From positions 92,400 to 156,399 of the forward strand of contig DF237135.1 in the NCBI GenBank assembly GCA_000708835.1: 64,000 nucleotides of DNA. The letters run 5' to 3'. A model generated the notes under the pieces. The model searched no databases. It had not been told where the DNA came from and was given only the letters and a program-made list of their open reading frames with translations. Origin of the DNA: Klebsormidium nitens. Taxonomy: Eukaryota > Streptophyta > Klebsormidiophyceae > Klebsormidiales > Klebsormidiaceae. Each line of letters opens with the position of its first letter. Positions within the stretch are counted from its first letter, which is position 1. Position numbers and translations under genes: made by a program. Shown in pieces: positions 35,101 through 47,662 of the stretch.

Positions 35101-38100
35101 ACGCGCGCATAGGAAAGGTGGGCTATGGACGTGCATCTTTTTTGCGGACGTTTGTCTATAAGCCTGCAGACGCTGCTCGCTTTTTCAGTCTGCAGAGTCG
35201 TCGTTATCGGCAATGAAATAGGTTGGCAAAACGCACGCCAAGATCGACCGATGTGTTGCTTGTCGTCTCAAGAAAGGAATTAGAAGATGCTGGGTTGAGC
35301 TGGTAATGTGTTAAGGGAGATGCGACGCTCCTTTGAGCACTCTGCAAACCTGTGAATGCTCGGCTTTTCAACGATCTGCCGCTTCAGTAGCAAGTCTCGA
35401 CTTCTGCCGACAGAGCTTCGGGCGGCCTTCTCTGCAATTTGCTAACGGACGTTCCGTTCCGCTGCAGATCATGATCTACGGAGCCATCTTCGGCTGCCTC
35501 TCGCCGGCCCTGACCGTTGCCGCGTGCCTCAGCTACAAGTCGCCTTTTGTCACGCCTAGCGATCAGGTGAGAAAAAGCATTCTAAGCAGACGTTCTCGTG
35601 TGAGCGAACGTCCGGTCCCCAGGGAAGTTGGGGAATAGATACGCAGGTCTTTGAGGACTGGTCTCTAGTAAGAAGGAGAGATCGGTGGGTATCAACTGCG
35701 GAAAGGTTTAAGTCCATGTCAACGTCTTCCGGGTAAGGTGGTCAAAGGCCCGCAGGAGCCGTCACTCTACTTCGACTGTCTGACCTGCGACTGCTTCCCA
35801 TCTTTCTTGCATTTCTCAATAACCAAGCGCCGCTCTCTCAAAACAACCTACTTCCCGTTGCAGAAGGATGCAGCGGAGCAGGCACGGACGAGCCTGGCAG
35901 CCCCGGCCGTCCGGGGAGAGCGCCCAGGGATTGCCTCCGGGCAGCAGTCGGACCACTTGGCCATGGTGGCCGCGTATGAGGGGTGGAGGCGGGCGGTCGG
36001 GACGGGCGGGGCGCCGGGCAAGCGGGCGGGGCGAGAGCACTGCAGGAAGCACTTTTTGAATCAACAGGTGGGCAGTATGAATATCATTGTCCATGGGATC
36101 CGGGGAGTGGGGAATGTGAAGTTTGGCTCAGCTCGTACGCGAATCTGGACGGAAAGGCATGAGTGACGAGACGCGATAAAGCTTGCCTCTTTGGCTTCTT
36201 CGGTAGTTTCTTCAAAAGAGAAAGAGGCGGAGACGCCGCGTTGTCTCACCTTGTGTCCATCTTTCACGCCCTCCTTGCGTGTCTAAGTTGCTCATAGTAT
36301 GCTGCCCAGCGGGTTCATCGGCTCCGGTTTGGATCCCTAACGTGGCCAACGAACCCCGGGCCCTTGTTCTGGGCGCCCAGCTTCTTGCGGTAGCTCTTAT
36401 TTCCGGAATTCAGCTGTTCCTTGACCGTCAGAAAACCCCTTTCAATGTTCCGACCGTCCCTCGGGAACTGCAGCTGATTGCTTAAAAACCGGTCCTTCTG
36501 CAGACCCTGGAGATGCTCGCGGACATGCGCGCGCAGTTTGCGACGCTCCTGGCCGACATCGGCTTCGTAGCGGACGCGACCGACTCGGGGGCCGGGCGCG
36601 GGCGGCGACGCGACGCTGCTCAGCTGGCGGATGACGTCAGCAGGCCGTGGAACGCGCACGCGACGCACCCGGCTGTGATCAAGGTGCGGCGCCGGGGTGT
36701 CTCTGTTGCTCAGCCCAAACAAGAAATAAGTTTGTGTCTTTGCAAAATTGTGTTCTAGCTTCGCGGATGCAGATTGTTTGAAGCAGGAAGAGCAGCTCTG
36801 GGCGGAAGAGATTCGCCAGCGCTGTCAACGCTGACTGTCGCATAGCAGCCGTCTGTTTATCGGGCACAATACCTGGCGAGTGTCGCTCGCGAATTCTGCG
36901 GTCGACCTTTCAAAGTCAGCTTGTTGCCCTTGTGCTCGGTTCTTCAAACCTCTTTGGGATGTGAACCTCCTAGGCTGCTTTCCGCGCCTCCAAACGTACG
37001 TGCACGGTTGGCGTACCCTGCTACCCAAAGAGCTTTATCGACCCTCTCCACGTGCTTCCACATTAGTTTGCGCGCCTAAGTCCTCCCTCCTTATGCTTAT
37101 GTCCTGGACCGCAGGAGTGTCGGACCTTTCAAAGGCATATCTTCGCGCTTTTTACGCTGTTTTGAGCAACCAAGCGGCATGCCTTACGCCCGTGCAACAC
37201 TAGTTTCTTGACCCACACATGTCTCCCGCCCTTTCAGGCTGTGTTGTGCGCTGGCCTGTACCCGCACGTGGCGGCCATTGACAAGGACAGCCTGGCAGCA
37301 GGGCACGGGCTGACGGGCAGTGGGAAAAGGCCCCGCTGGACGGATGGGCACGTGGAGGTGGCGATTCACCCCTCCAGCGTAAACCACATGGTCACCGAGT
37401 TCAAGCGGCCTTTCCTAGTGTTCCACGAAAAGGTGAGTGAAAGTGGCCCAAAGAAAAGGCGTGGTCGAAAGGGAAATCAAGTTCTGAATAAGCACCCGGT
37501 AAAGAATCTTTGAAGCGACTTTGACTAGAAGTACAGGGCCAGATTTAGAGAGAGTCAAACTGATGTGCAGTCTAGTTATGCACCTTTTTTGACGTTCGTT
37601 CATCGTCCCCTGATCCTTGCGGGGTCTTGACTTCGTAATGAGTCGATACCGTGAGGTTTGTGAGATGATTGGTGTACATTCGTTTCTAGCCTCTGGAGAT
37701 GGGACGTTCTATCGTTGCAAATTTTCTGCGCTTTGGACTCTGTCAGAGCCTTCCCCGACTCTTGAAGCACGTGACCCGGACCTCAACGCTTGAGAGGCTG
37801 CCACACTTGGCCGTCTGAACGAAGAAAATGTTGCCATCCGTACATATCGGGCTGAGCAAGTCGGCTGATTTTCGCTCCGCATCCCGCAAAGCTGGGTTGG
37901 CTTCTTCAACCATACTTTGATGGGCGTCGTCGCCAGCCTCTGTAAAATAGATTCACTTAACCGTCCTCAATGTTTCCTTGCTGACGTTCAGGTCCGGACC
38001 ACCCGCGTCTTCCTCCGGGACTGTACGGTCGTCTCCCCATATGCGTTGCTGCTCTTTGGGGGCCCCGTAATGGTGCTGCACCAGGTGAGACGGCAACCAT

Positions 38101-38773
38101 GTCGCATCGATACTATCAACTCCATGAGAAGGACTCGTACGAGCTCAACAGCACGGGTTTTAGGGTTTACAAGCTCTCGTTACAAGCCCGTTACAAGCTC
38201 TCGTTTTCGACACGTCTTGCTTCTTACGTGGTGTACTTATTGCGATCTGTGCGTCGGTGCTTGGTCCCTCTGGTCTGAGGAACCGCGGCTTTGAGCAGGC
38301 GGTAGAGGATAAAGCTCCTGACAGCCACCGTCGAGGGAGAATAGGACAATGCGTCATGGCTTGGAAGTCCCTCTGATGTTCTTGTCGCAAGTACCAGCAT
38401 TTTAGAGCAACTTTCCGGGTTTCCATTTCTAGCTGTCCGGATCAATCTTGTACACTTCTGCCGGTGGCAAATTTCAGTAAGGTGGTCCGAGGCTTATACA
38501 GGAATTGAGCGAGGTCTTTGAATTTGGAATGCTGGTCCTATCGAAGTTGCATTCTTTCGGCCTGCGCAGGAAGGGCGCATCGTGGTCGACGGCTGGCTGG
38601 ACATGAACGCGCCAGCACAGACTGCGGTCCTCTTTAAGGAACTGCGGAAGAAACTCGACGCCTTCTTGGTCGGCAAAGTCGACCGGAAGAGGTCGTCAAC
38701 GGCGTCCTTCGACAAAGAGCTGATGGAATCTTTAGCTCGGCTCTTGATTGACGAGGACAAGCCGTCGATATGA
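26140..38773 (+). CDS. DEAH-box RNA helicase of the DHX29/DExH7 type, 22 exons
   Basis: Exons: 26140-26451, 26777-26882, 27082-27332, 27605-27812, 28119-28818, 29215-29345, 29736-30124, 30521-30708, 31058-31270, 31571-31757, 32107-32268, 32683-32868, 33289-33369, 33901-34041, 34478-34672, 34977-35117, 35468-35566, 35864-36067, 36504-36683, 37238-37432, 37992-38084, 38570-38773; 1,521 residues. Relatives unwind RNA; animal DHX29 assists 48S scanning on structured mRNAs (known). N-terminus: Lys/Ser-rich, UBA-like segment and the DHX29 block [15 protein letters not shown]; charged linker; dsRNA-binding-like segment ([14 protein letters not shown]). Helicase motifs: [42 protein letters not shown], then HA2 and OB-fold regions. 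DEVH replaces DEAH, as in plant relatives. The intron after 27812 begins GC (AG|GCAAGT); phase and the conserved Leu-Gly junction support it. Exon 10 end (31757) is chosen by phase. Function in translation is inference from family. Confidence 0.93.
33750..33801 (+). pseudogene. Decayed partial copy of helicase exon 14 and its acceptor
   Basis: This 52-nt intronic stretch matches the acceptor and first bases of the real exon 14 (33881-33932) with about nine mismatches, 131 bases upstream of it. Shared words include CTGACGTCAC, TGACGC and ACCAACATCG. In the copy the splice AG is changed to GC and the reading frame is soon lost, so it should not be spliced. It looks like a local tandem duplication, of which only one copy kept function. 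Confidence 0.7.
38164..38203. repeat. Short triplicated TTACAAGC motif in helicase intron 21
   Basis: TTTACAAGCTCTCG, TTACAAGCCCG and TTACAAGCTCTCG follow each other directly. A telomere-like TTTTAGGGTTTA precedes them. No effect on coding. Confidence 0.65.
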
Positions 38774-40008
38774 CGCTGTCAGAGCGGGGAATTGAAAAAT
38801 TGAGGCGTAAGGCCGGTCGCCTCTGTGCTTTACACAACATGGCCATTGTTTGAATCAAAATCGCGACCCTCGCGTGTCACGGTGACTTGTCATTGCAGGG
38901 GCGAACTTGCCCTGCAATTGCACACGCGTTCATCCAAGTAAGTATCGCAGAGATCTAACAATGAGAGTTGGCGGTCCATGCAAGAGAGAGCGTACGTGGG
39001 CCGCCATCATCGATCGTCAAATGCAATCGCGGTCACCTTTTGTGCTGAGCGATATCATGCACAGCATGCACATATCATGCGGCTATCATCCATATGCGTA
39101 GCTATACAGAGCATTTGCTACCGCGCTTGATCATGTATTTATATGGTAAGTCCCTGGGCAACCTGTACGTACGGAAACGACCACTAGAGATGATCATCTA
39201 TAGAACGCCTATGTTACTGAGCTGTTTGCAACCAGATGGTCCTTCTGTGTTGTGTTATGTAGATTCTAGTCATGTCACCATTATTCACTAATGCATGCAC
39301 AAGCTCAGTATATCAAGTAAACGTGTCATGCATCATACATGCAAGCCAGACTTTACCTTCGAATACGTACATATCATTGCCAGCGCGCGCCATCTGTAAT
39401 GTGGATCCATGCAAGTCAACTCACATGAGGGGCCAGCGCCCCACCAGGCTTGGATAAACCAGGCTTAATTCGAAATTAAGGCCAATGTTGATTATGCTTG
39501 GTAGCTTTCCATGCAGAATCCTTTTATAAAGATGCAGGTGATCCACCGCACGCAAAAGATCCATGTCATGCCGGATCATCATAAATCGATCTTGTATGCA
39601 TGTGACGAGCTTGACGATTCGGCGCCTTTGCTTGAGCTCGAAGTTTGAAGCCATTGTGGGCCGGGTTCAACCGATCTTTTAGCAGATGTACGAGGAGAAA
39701 AGAATTAGCGGCTAGAGCTTGCAGCAACACCTTATGCCCGCTAGCAATCGCCAAAAGTTGAGAGCTTTATTAGTGACCAATACATGCGCTTGTGCGCACC
39801 GTTGTCAGCAATCTGTTCAGGACTAGCTGTTACGAAAGCTTGGTGATCTGCGGTTGATCTAATTTAGCAACTCGAAGAGCCTTTGCTGTACGCGCGGTCA
39901 AGTGTTCCCCTTAAGGTTCTCAATACTGTACAAGGCGAAACTCATCACTTTTTACCGTTCAATCAAACGGTACGCAGTAGTATAGACCAGACGCCCAGTA
40001 TCAGTAGG
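38774..40008. other. Spacer between convergent helicase and GT92 genes
   Basis: AT-rich, with many CATGCATG, CATATCATGC and GATCGAT words between about 38900 and 39650. No ORF has recognisable content. Should include both 3'UTRs. Confidence 0.55.
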
Positions 40009-41923
40009 TCACAGACAGCCTTGGCGGGCCAGCACGTTCAGTAAAGCTGACGCATCCGGTTGTACTGGGAAGCATTTGCCTAGCGTGGCCTCCAAGTGCT
40101 CGAGGGAGTAGTCCCCTGATTTGGTGGCGTGGCCGGCAGACGGCTCCCCGCCTTCCAGCTTTCGGGAGTGGCGCTTGCTTGCTTTCCGCAGCCACTCGTG
40201 CAGCGAGAGCAGTCGGTAGTGGTTCAAACGGGCAGGAGAGTGGATGGAGCGGCTGGCAAAAGGGCCCGGGGGATCGATGATGCCACCTGAGAAAGGAGAA
40301 CATAAGAACCGAGGTCAGAAGTATATAGCTGGGAATCTTGTGAAGAGGATTGTCAATCAGGTAGTGGAGGTGAGCCTTTAAGGAAGCGTGATTCAGTCCT
40401 GCCTTGTAACATCCACGTGGAAGCAGATGAGCTGGAAATCGGAAATCTGCAGCGGGCAACCAACGAGCTCAAGCCGGGGGTCTTGACTGGCCCTATCTTT
40501 CAAGATAAGCACTGAAATTGTCATTGTGGGAGGAATATCGCAGGCTTTGCGATCAGTTCGCAAAGGCCGGCCTCAACGCCAGTACATGGGCGACGAACGT
40601 GCTACTCAATACTGCTATTAGACTGCTAACTAAGACTGGAGTGTCCGACTTCATATCAGCAACAAGGAACACGCTGCTTACATAAGCCGTTCTGAAACCT
40701 CTTTCCTTAGAGCCCTCACCTGACACGTCAAACTGGTGAAAGCCATCTTTCAGGATCACGTAGTGCGGGTGCTGCGTCCTCTCAAACGCGCCCGCCCGCA
40801 CAAACGTCTTCACGTGGTGCCAGTCGTCCCCCCCGTCCTTGCACGCATACCGGACGTCCAACAGCGCAAACGCCGGGTCCGGCAGGCTGATTGCGTCCGA
40901 GTGCATCATCCGCCACGTGAAACTCACGGAGCCCACGTTTGGCCGCCCCCCCGCAAACCCATCCAAAAAGCTGTCCAGCCGCTCGTTTGGGTCGTCGAAA
41001 ACGACATACTCGTCGACGTCGAGCGGCCCGACCCACTTCGCCCCTCGCGCTAGTTCGCGCTCGATGCACGTGTAGTAGATGATCACCTGGTCCGTCTCCC
41101 AGTTCCGCCCGGGCTCCTTCTCCCACTTGACATAGTCCACAAACCCGCTGTACGCGGCCGCGACTTCTGCCGTGCCATCCGTGGACCCGTCATCGTACAG
41201 CACAACCTTGCTCACCCCGAGATAGTAATAGTAGTTCAGCCACTGCGCCAGAGCTTGTTCCTCGTTCCTAACCATGGCGCACACGCTCACCCCCCCGAGC
41301 CGTTCTTCCGGGTGCATCTTGGCGACATCGCAGCGGGGCAACTGCACGCTCGAGGGGGGGGGACGGGAAGCAAACTCCACCGGCTTTGAATCGTCCAGGT
41401 TCGTCAAGTGCTTGAACCACGCAAACCCCGGCTCGCCCCCCCCGGTGTGACCCAGAAGCTCCGGCCGGTCACCATAGAACTTTTCCTCGTCTAGTTGCAG
41501 CGAACCGTTGTTCCATCTGTCAAACAGCACGCCCGCCCGTCCCCAAACCTCGTTCCCCCGTGGAATGACGTCCTCCTCAACGGTCTGCCACGCCCGCGCT
41601 CCAATGTTTTGGGGGGGCGCTTCGATCGGGCAGTGGGCAATCGGAAGAGGGGCGTCCGTGGCAAGAGGGGCTTCTGGCAGATCGACATTTCCAGAGAAGG
41701 GAGGGGTTTCAGGAACAGGCTCGGATTCAGGCCTCAAGGCAACTAGAGGGGGATGCTGGAACTCGAGCAGGAGACGGGGTTCCAGCAGTACCCGTGGCCC
41801 GAGGAGAAAGCGCGTGTTGGAGCGCGCAGTGTGGCCCAGAAAGTAGGCGGCCGCCGCGAGCAGGATGAAGGAGACCAGGACAAAGAGCCGCCGCTCGGTG
41901 GAAAACAGCTCCGAGGCCTTCAT
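40009..41923 (-). CDS. Glycosyltransferase family 92 (DUF23) type II membrane protein
   Basis: Family members are Golgi type II membrane enzymes that transfer sugars such as galactose (known). Exons in coding order: 41923-40720 and 40286-40009; 493 residues from this Met. Seen: a membrane anchor at residues about 11-31 (RRLFVLVSFILLAAAAYFLG), a Pro-rich stem, then VCAMVRNEEQALAQWLNYYY, LYDDGSTDGT, the metal-binding DVDEY and, in exon 2, LNHYRLLSLHEWL, all GT92 hallmarks. The donor CAG|GTGAGG and acceptor join in phase 1. The reading frame stays open upstream to an ATG at 42283, which would add 120 residues of low-complexity sequence ahead of the anchor. I prefer 41923 because it gives a normal short cytosolic tail. 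Donor and acceptor sugars cannot be read from sequence. Confidence 0.88.
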
Positions 41924-43801
41924 TTCGCCTTCTGTTCTGTGGTCCGGTGGGACAGGATGAGGAGCAGTTTTGGATGGCGTGGCGGGCTCGGTTGGGGAGT
42001 TGTCAGAATGCCCGGTAGGGAGCTCCAGGGGTGTTATCTGAAAGCGGCCTCCACCGGCAACTTTGAAGGGACTGCAGAACTCGTGTGTGGTTTCCCAGCA
42101 AGCGGCCCAGCACCTACGGGGGTGTCCTTTCGCCGCGGGGGTGCCGTACACAGGACTCGCTGGTAGGGGCAGCCACACCGAGTGTTCAACGGCAGTCCCT
42201 GCAGAAGAACCATCTGCTGGGTTTGGATGAAAGCTCCTGGTTACGTGGGACCCTTGTGAGGTAGGACCACTGTGCGGAGCCATTGGAGAGTCTTCTAGAC
42301 TCTTCCACCCTTCAGGAGCCTAGCTTTTGAGGTGGTATGACATCAGTCTGTAAGGACTCAGCTCCCAAGCTACAGCATTGCAAGGGCTGAGATTGTGCCC
42401 TGATCAGCTAAGACTAGTTGGAGATCAACACTTGTGTTACGATAAGCAATGACAGCTGTGACAGGTGTCCATTCCCTTGTGCTTCAGCTGGACATGCAGA
42501 CATGGAAACCGTCCTTCCCATATTCTGAGCCTCTGAAAGATCCTTTGCTTTCCCATAGACGAGTCAGAGGGCACACAGTCTTCACTGAGCAGCTAGGAGC
42601 TAAGAATCAGCTTAGTGCAGAAGCCCCCAGCTTCCGACAGGCAAGTGCACACCTCTACCCAGCACTGCTCAGTTTTTAGGAATGCAAGCACGCCAAAAGC
42701 AGACACGGCATTGTATTTCTGAAGGGCCCCTGACAGCTCTTCCAAGCTTGGCTGTTCCAAAGTGTCAGAACAGCTCCTGGATCGATTCAAAAGCAGTGAG
42801 TGCAGAAAGCTTCTTTGCCACTCTATGAGTGCACAGACTTACCTCAGGCTCAAGCCTCCTCAGGCTCTCCTTCACGGGTGGCTGGCGGCCTTGGGCGTCA
42901 GCAGAAGCTTTCTCTCTTCACGCTTCGTCTTCCTCCAACTGAGAACGTGCAGCGATTTGTCAGGCGTGTTCGTTGAACTTCCGGCGTTCCTTGGACTTCC
43001 AGGCCAAAACTTTGCCAGCTCGAATTTGGGAGCACCGAGTGGCCGTTGGGATTTCCAGGTAACGATTCGTCGATGCGCCACCGTCGATGCACGATCGATC
43101 CGAGGGTTGCCAATCTGCTTGTGTCTGACGTATCATTGATGAACTTAGCCGCGCGCCGTACGCCGCGGCCGCGCCAGACCGATAATGGTGGATTGGTTAT
43201 GCATGAGGTTTACCGCTTACTATAAGATTTTCACCCCGTCCTAGATCCTAATGGCCTGTGCAATGCACCATGTGCTTCGAAGAGTGGGGGCGATGAGCTC
43301 GAGGAGAGGCTATGGCGGCCAATCTGGCAATCTGTGAATCAGGTGAATCTCTTATCTTCAGTGCTGTCTCTAGGAGCTGTGTATCAGCTGTGGGGCAGCT
43401 GCTCTAAATTGAGCAAAAGTAATTTGTGTTGGAAGTAGCAATCAGCAACCCTTCAAGCTGACTACCTTTCCATCAATCGAGCCGCTTATTCAGCCAATCA
43501 AGTCAGAGCTTGTGGGAGCTGGTGATCAACTCAACGTTCAAAGGTCAAGCCAACCTTGGAGTTGACAAACTCTGATACCTTGATCTTGCTATACAGCTCC
43601 ATGTACTACAGTCAGGTGGCATTTTGTCACCTATTCTAGTCATCAAGTTGTACAGAGAAAAAATTGCCCCTAGCACCACTGCTAGGTAGCATCAGTTGTC
43701 CACCTTCAGTGGTGAAAGACCACTTTCTGCCTTGAAAAATGTATATATAAACGGTTTGAATTCAGCAGGTTTTTGATTTCCTGCTCCAGTTCCGGGGGTG
43801 C
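41924..43801. promoter_or_regulatory. Divergent promoter region between GT92 and NPP genes
   Basis: The two genes diverge here, so both promoters should lie inside. The first 360 bases keep the GT92 frame open and may be 5'UTR or extra N-terminus. No other coding content is convincing. A TATA box marks the plus-strand gene near 43741. Confidence 0.5.
43741..43750 (+). promoter_or_regulatory. TATA box of the NPP gene
   Basis: GTATATATAA lies about 60 bases before the predicted ATG at 43802. It is a strong match to the plant TATA box at a sensible distance, implying a 5'UTR of about 30 bases. Confidence 0.65.
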
Positions 43802-46800
43802 ATGATGGCGGCTGCTGAAGGCAATGAGTTGACGAGGGCGCATCACCTAGAAGCTGCTGATCAACCCCCCCAAGCAGGGGACGAAAGCATTGAGCCCGAG
43901 ATGGGCTCCTCGCAAGCCAACGGGGCGGCCGCTTTCGGCCGGCAGACTGCCGGGGGGGGCTACGTCCGTGTTAAGCTGGCTGAGAAAGACACGTCAGGTT
44001 TCAGTGGCAGAGACACTGAGGGTGGGCCTCCGGTGGGGTGCTGGCTACCCCTCTCGAGAACGCAGACCGCACTCGCAGCGGCGGGGGTGTGCTTGCTTGT
44101 CCTGGTTGTGATTGCATTCGGCACAGGCCTTGGATCACCTCGCTCACCAAAGTCTACAACGTACGGTCAGCTGGGCGAGATCTCGCAGTGCGTGAGAGCG
44201 CCGGTAGGGGGGGAGAAGCCCACGCTGATCCTGATCTCATCAGACGGGTTTCGGTGGGACTACTTGTTCAAGGTGCCGACGCCAAACATCGACAGGCTGA
44301 GGATGCAGGGCACCGAGACGGCGACGGGCATGATGCCCATGTACCCGTCCATTACGTTCCCCAACCACTGTATCCCCCACTCTAGTTGCCCGGATTGGAT
44401 TGCCTTCTAGTTGCTCCGATTTTTTTGCGTTGCCCTCCTTCTGGCTTCTTAGCTTTGACTCTGGTTGTTCCAGAATTCAGAATCTGTACGGTTGATGATG
44501 AGTGTCATCTGTTCGGCTGTCTCGTAAAATATGGCCCATACACACCTGAGATCTGAGATGAGGCCTTCCGCAAGAGCAGAAGAAGCGACGCGCTGTTCTC
44601 CAGTATCTTGTCTTCTGGGCACAAACATCTCTACGTCAATCTCATCAGTGTCAGCCCCTCTCCCTGTATCACTTCACATCGTCAGTCGTCCTTGACCCCG
44701 CCCTTTGACACCGCCAGACTCCATTGTGACTGGGCTGCACCCTGAGTCCCACGGCATTATCGCCAACTACTTTCGACCGGCGGACAACACGAGTGAACAG
44801 TTCTCCATGGCCAACCACGACGCGCGCTGGTGGCTGGGGGAGCCCATGTGGGTGACTGCGCGCAAACAGGGCCTCACCGCCGCGGCGTTCTTTTGGTGGG
44901 TGCTGCCTGCATGGTCTCTCCTCATTGTCATCCTTGCGTGATGTTTGCAGCGATCATTTGATCTAAGCAGCCCTGTGGGACTCCCGTCTTAGGTTTGGCC
45001 GAAGATTTGGCTGCCACTGTAGTCAAAGCCGAACCACTTTTCGATTCCATTTTGTCGTCGAATCTGATGTTCAGCTGCAGAGTTGACCTTCCCAGGACTA
45101 GGAAGGATTTTGCAGGAGAAAGGTACCAGACATCCGCAAGAGGAAAGCGGGTTTTCTGCCATCGCTCAGCCGCCGGTCGGCTGCCATTAATCAGATGCCA
45201 CGATGCGTTTCTTCTTCAGGCTTCTACCTGAAATTCGCTAATCCGACATGCCCCCTTGTATCTTCCGTCAACATATCCTGAACCCATTTTCTCTAACCCG
45301 AAACAATAACTCCCTGCTGCAGGCCTGGCGCGGAGGTGATTAAGCCCGACTGGCCGTGCGATCCTGAGTACTGCCCCCGCTACAACAGCGCTTTACCATA
45401 CGAAGACCGTGTAGATCGTGTTTTGGGTTGGCTGGACTTGCCCCCCGAACAGCGGCCGCAGTTCATGACCATGTACATGGAAGACCCCGACCATTGGGGG
45501 CACCGGGTGAGCTTTAGTTTTGGGTTATTCCGGGTTTCCGGTATAGGATTCTCGTGGGTGTCGGCCTGGCTGATTGTTCCTGGGGGCAGCAGAAGATCAT
45601 GAGTGTATTCGTTCTTTAGGGGCAGCAGGTGATGCTTAAAAGGTTTCAGATTACCGCTTGGTTTGTGGTTGTGAATTTGATTTATGAGAATGCGCTTTGA
45701 GAGACGCAGATTGGGTTTCGGAGGAGTCGTGGTTTTGTTAGGTGTCAGGCACGCTTCTGTGGCTCTCACCGTTCACTCCGCCCCGTCGGCTCGACTCTGT
45801 TATTCCTTTCAGCCTCTGCTTGGGATCCCTTGCCTTCACACTTCTTCTACTTTACGGGCATCGTCGACTCTCTTGCAATCTTCTGGTCTGACGACTCTCT
45901 TGCGATCTTCTGGTCTGAAGTCTCACAATTCGCCCTAGGGTCCACTTCGTATCTGATCGATCGATCGATCTTACTCATTTGTTCCAGACCATCCTAAGAG
46001 AGTCACCCGTCAATTCCCATAACTGGTCCCCAGTCCGCATGCAGGGAACTGTTCAAGATCTTTGAGCTCTGCGCTGTTTCGAAGTCCGCCGCAATCGATA
46101 ACTTGTAAGGTTCCACATTACTGATTTTACTGCGCCATGTTCAGGTGGGCCCCGACGCCCCCCAGATCGACGCGGCCGTGACACGTGTCGACGCCATGAT
46201 TGGCCGGCTGCTGGACGGCCTGGAGACACGTGGCATCCTAAACACGACCCACGTGATCATGGTGGGCGACCACGGTATGACGTCAGTGTGCGAGTGCAAG
46301 GACATTTACCTGGAGGACCTCGCGCCCTGGGTTGATCTGCCCATGGACTGGGTCAACACGGAGTCGTGAGCCAGCGCTGCTATTCCCCATCTCTTTTCCT
46401 TTTTTGGGTGTCTTTGTTATCCTACTCTATTTTGCTCTTCTTTACAAGTGCTTGTTATATGCAGCCTTGACCGTTTGATAAGTTGACGGCCCGGCAAAGT
46501 TGATGCATATGCAGCGCTGCAATCTAGTTTGCACGCATTGAGGTTGCCACTGTCCTTTTCCTTTGTTTTCCGATTTATGAACATGCAACGAGAGTCAGTG
46601 GGGATGAGATTGAAGACGGCAGAGCCGGATGACGGTCAGAACGCAATTCATGCGTTAGCAGAAAGTAGCAAACACCTGTTTGAACCATCTCTTACACTGC
46701 TTTGTCTTCGTTGTTGCTCGAACCCAATCGAAGTTCCGTGTCTTTGGCGAAAATTTCAATCTAGACAGGTCCAATCTCGACTTTCGCTGCGTTCACTTTG

Positions 46801-47662
46801 TTTCCCCTTGCGCAGCCCGTGTCCTTTTCAACCTTTACGGTTGTTCTTCTTACATCCGCCATCCGAGCAACTTTCTCTCATTACCTTGCACGAAGAACAT
46901 TGTGCTTTGTGTATCCTGTGCTACCTTCGCTTGGTGCAAACGGGCCACAAGCCTGAGGATCGGATCGCGGGTACTGATGTCCACCCCCCCTCCGGCGTTG
47001 CAGCCCGATCATTTTACTGCTGCTCTCTCCTCGCGCTGCGCGTGCCGTCTCCCCTTAAAGTGCAATCTTATGCTACTACTTTACTTGGTGCGGTCCGATG
47101 TGATATCGGCGTCCCGTGAAGAGACTGATTGTCTACTCGCTGATAGTTCAGGACACGCCGACTGTTAGAGCCACCGTTTTTACTGTAACACGATTCTCCG
47201 TTCTGCTCGTGCAGCCCGGTCCTTTCCCTGCTACCCCCCCCTGACGTCGACGTGCGTGCCCTCCACGCCAACATCTCCCGGGCACTTGCTCCGGGGGGCA
47301 TTTCCAACGGCGAGTTCCTGTCTTTGTACCTCAAGGAGGACATCTCCGAGCGTTTCCACTATTCCCACAGCCCGCGAATCGCGCCGATAGTGGGGATCGT
47401 GGCCGAAGGCTACACCGTCCGCAAAACGCGGGCGGAGAAGGAGGGGATCCAGTGCGGGGGGGTGCACGGGTTCGACAACGCGCTGTTTTCGATGCGGACC
47501 ATCTTCTTCGGGCGGGGGCCCCGGTTTGGAGTGAGGAATGTGGTGCCGACGTTCCGAAACATTGAGCTGTACGAGGTCATGTGCGATATACTGGGGCTCG
47601 AGCCCGCACCTAACAACGGCACGGCAGGCTTCAAGGAGACGGTGCTGAGAAGATCCTGCTAA
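43802..47662 (+). CDS. Ectonucleotide pyrophosphatase/phosphodiesterase-like protein
   Basis: Alkaline phosphatase superfamily, type I phosphodiesterase; relatives hydrolyse nucleotide pyrophosphate or phosphodiester bonds outside the cytosol (known). Exons: 43802-44369, 44718-44895, 45323-45506, 46145-46365, 47215-47662; 532 residues. Seen: hydrophilic N-terminus, one membrane anchor at residues about 92-114 (LAAAGVCLLVLVVIAFG), first metal site ISSDGFRWDY, Thr nucleophile in PSITFPNHYS formed across the first junction, HPESHGIIANYF, FFWPGAEV across the second junction, metal sites DPDHWGH and VGDHGMT, and late GVHGFDN. All metal-site blocks are present, so the enzyme should be active. ATG codons at 43802 and 43805 are adjacent; the first is used. 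The preferred substrate (nucleotide, sugar nucleotide or lipid headgroup) is not decided by the sequence. Confidence 0.93.
45865..45918. repeat. 27-nt tandem duplication in an NPP intron
   Basis: Two adjacent 27-nt units beginning CGACTCTCTTGC differ at one base. Located in the intron after the exon ending at 45506. A (GATC)4 run follows at 45955-45970. Confidence 0.85.

Noticed and set aside
40736-42166. Plus-strand ORFs of 80-140 residues
   Set aside because: Antisense shadows of the GT92 exon, which carries clear family motifs on the minus strand.
42284-43801. A separate small gene between GT92 and NPP
   Set aside because: Open frames here are short and without motif or splice support.
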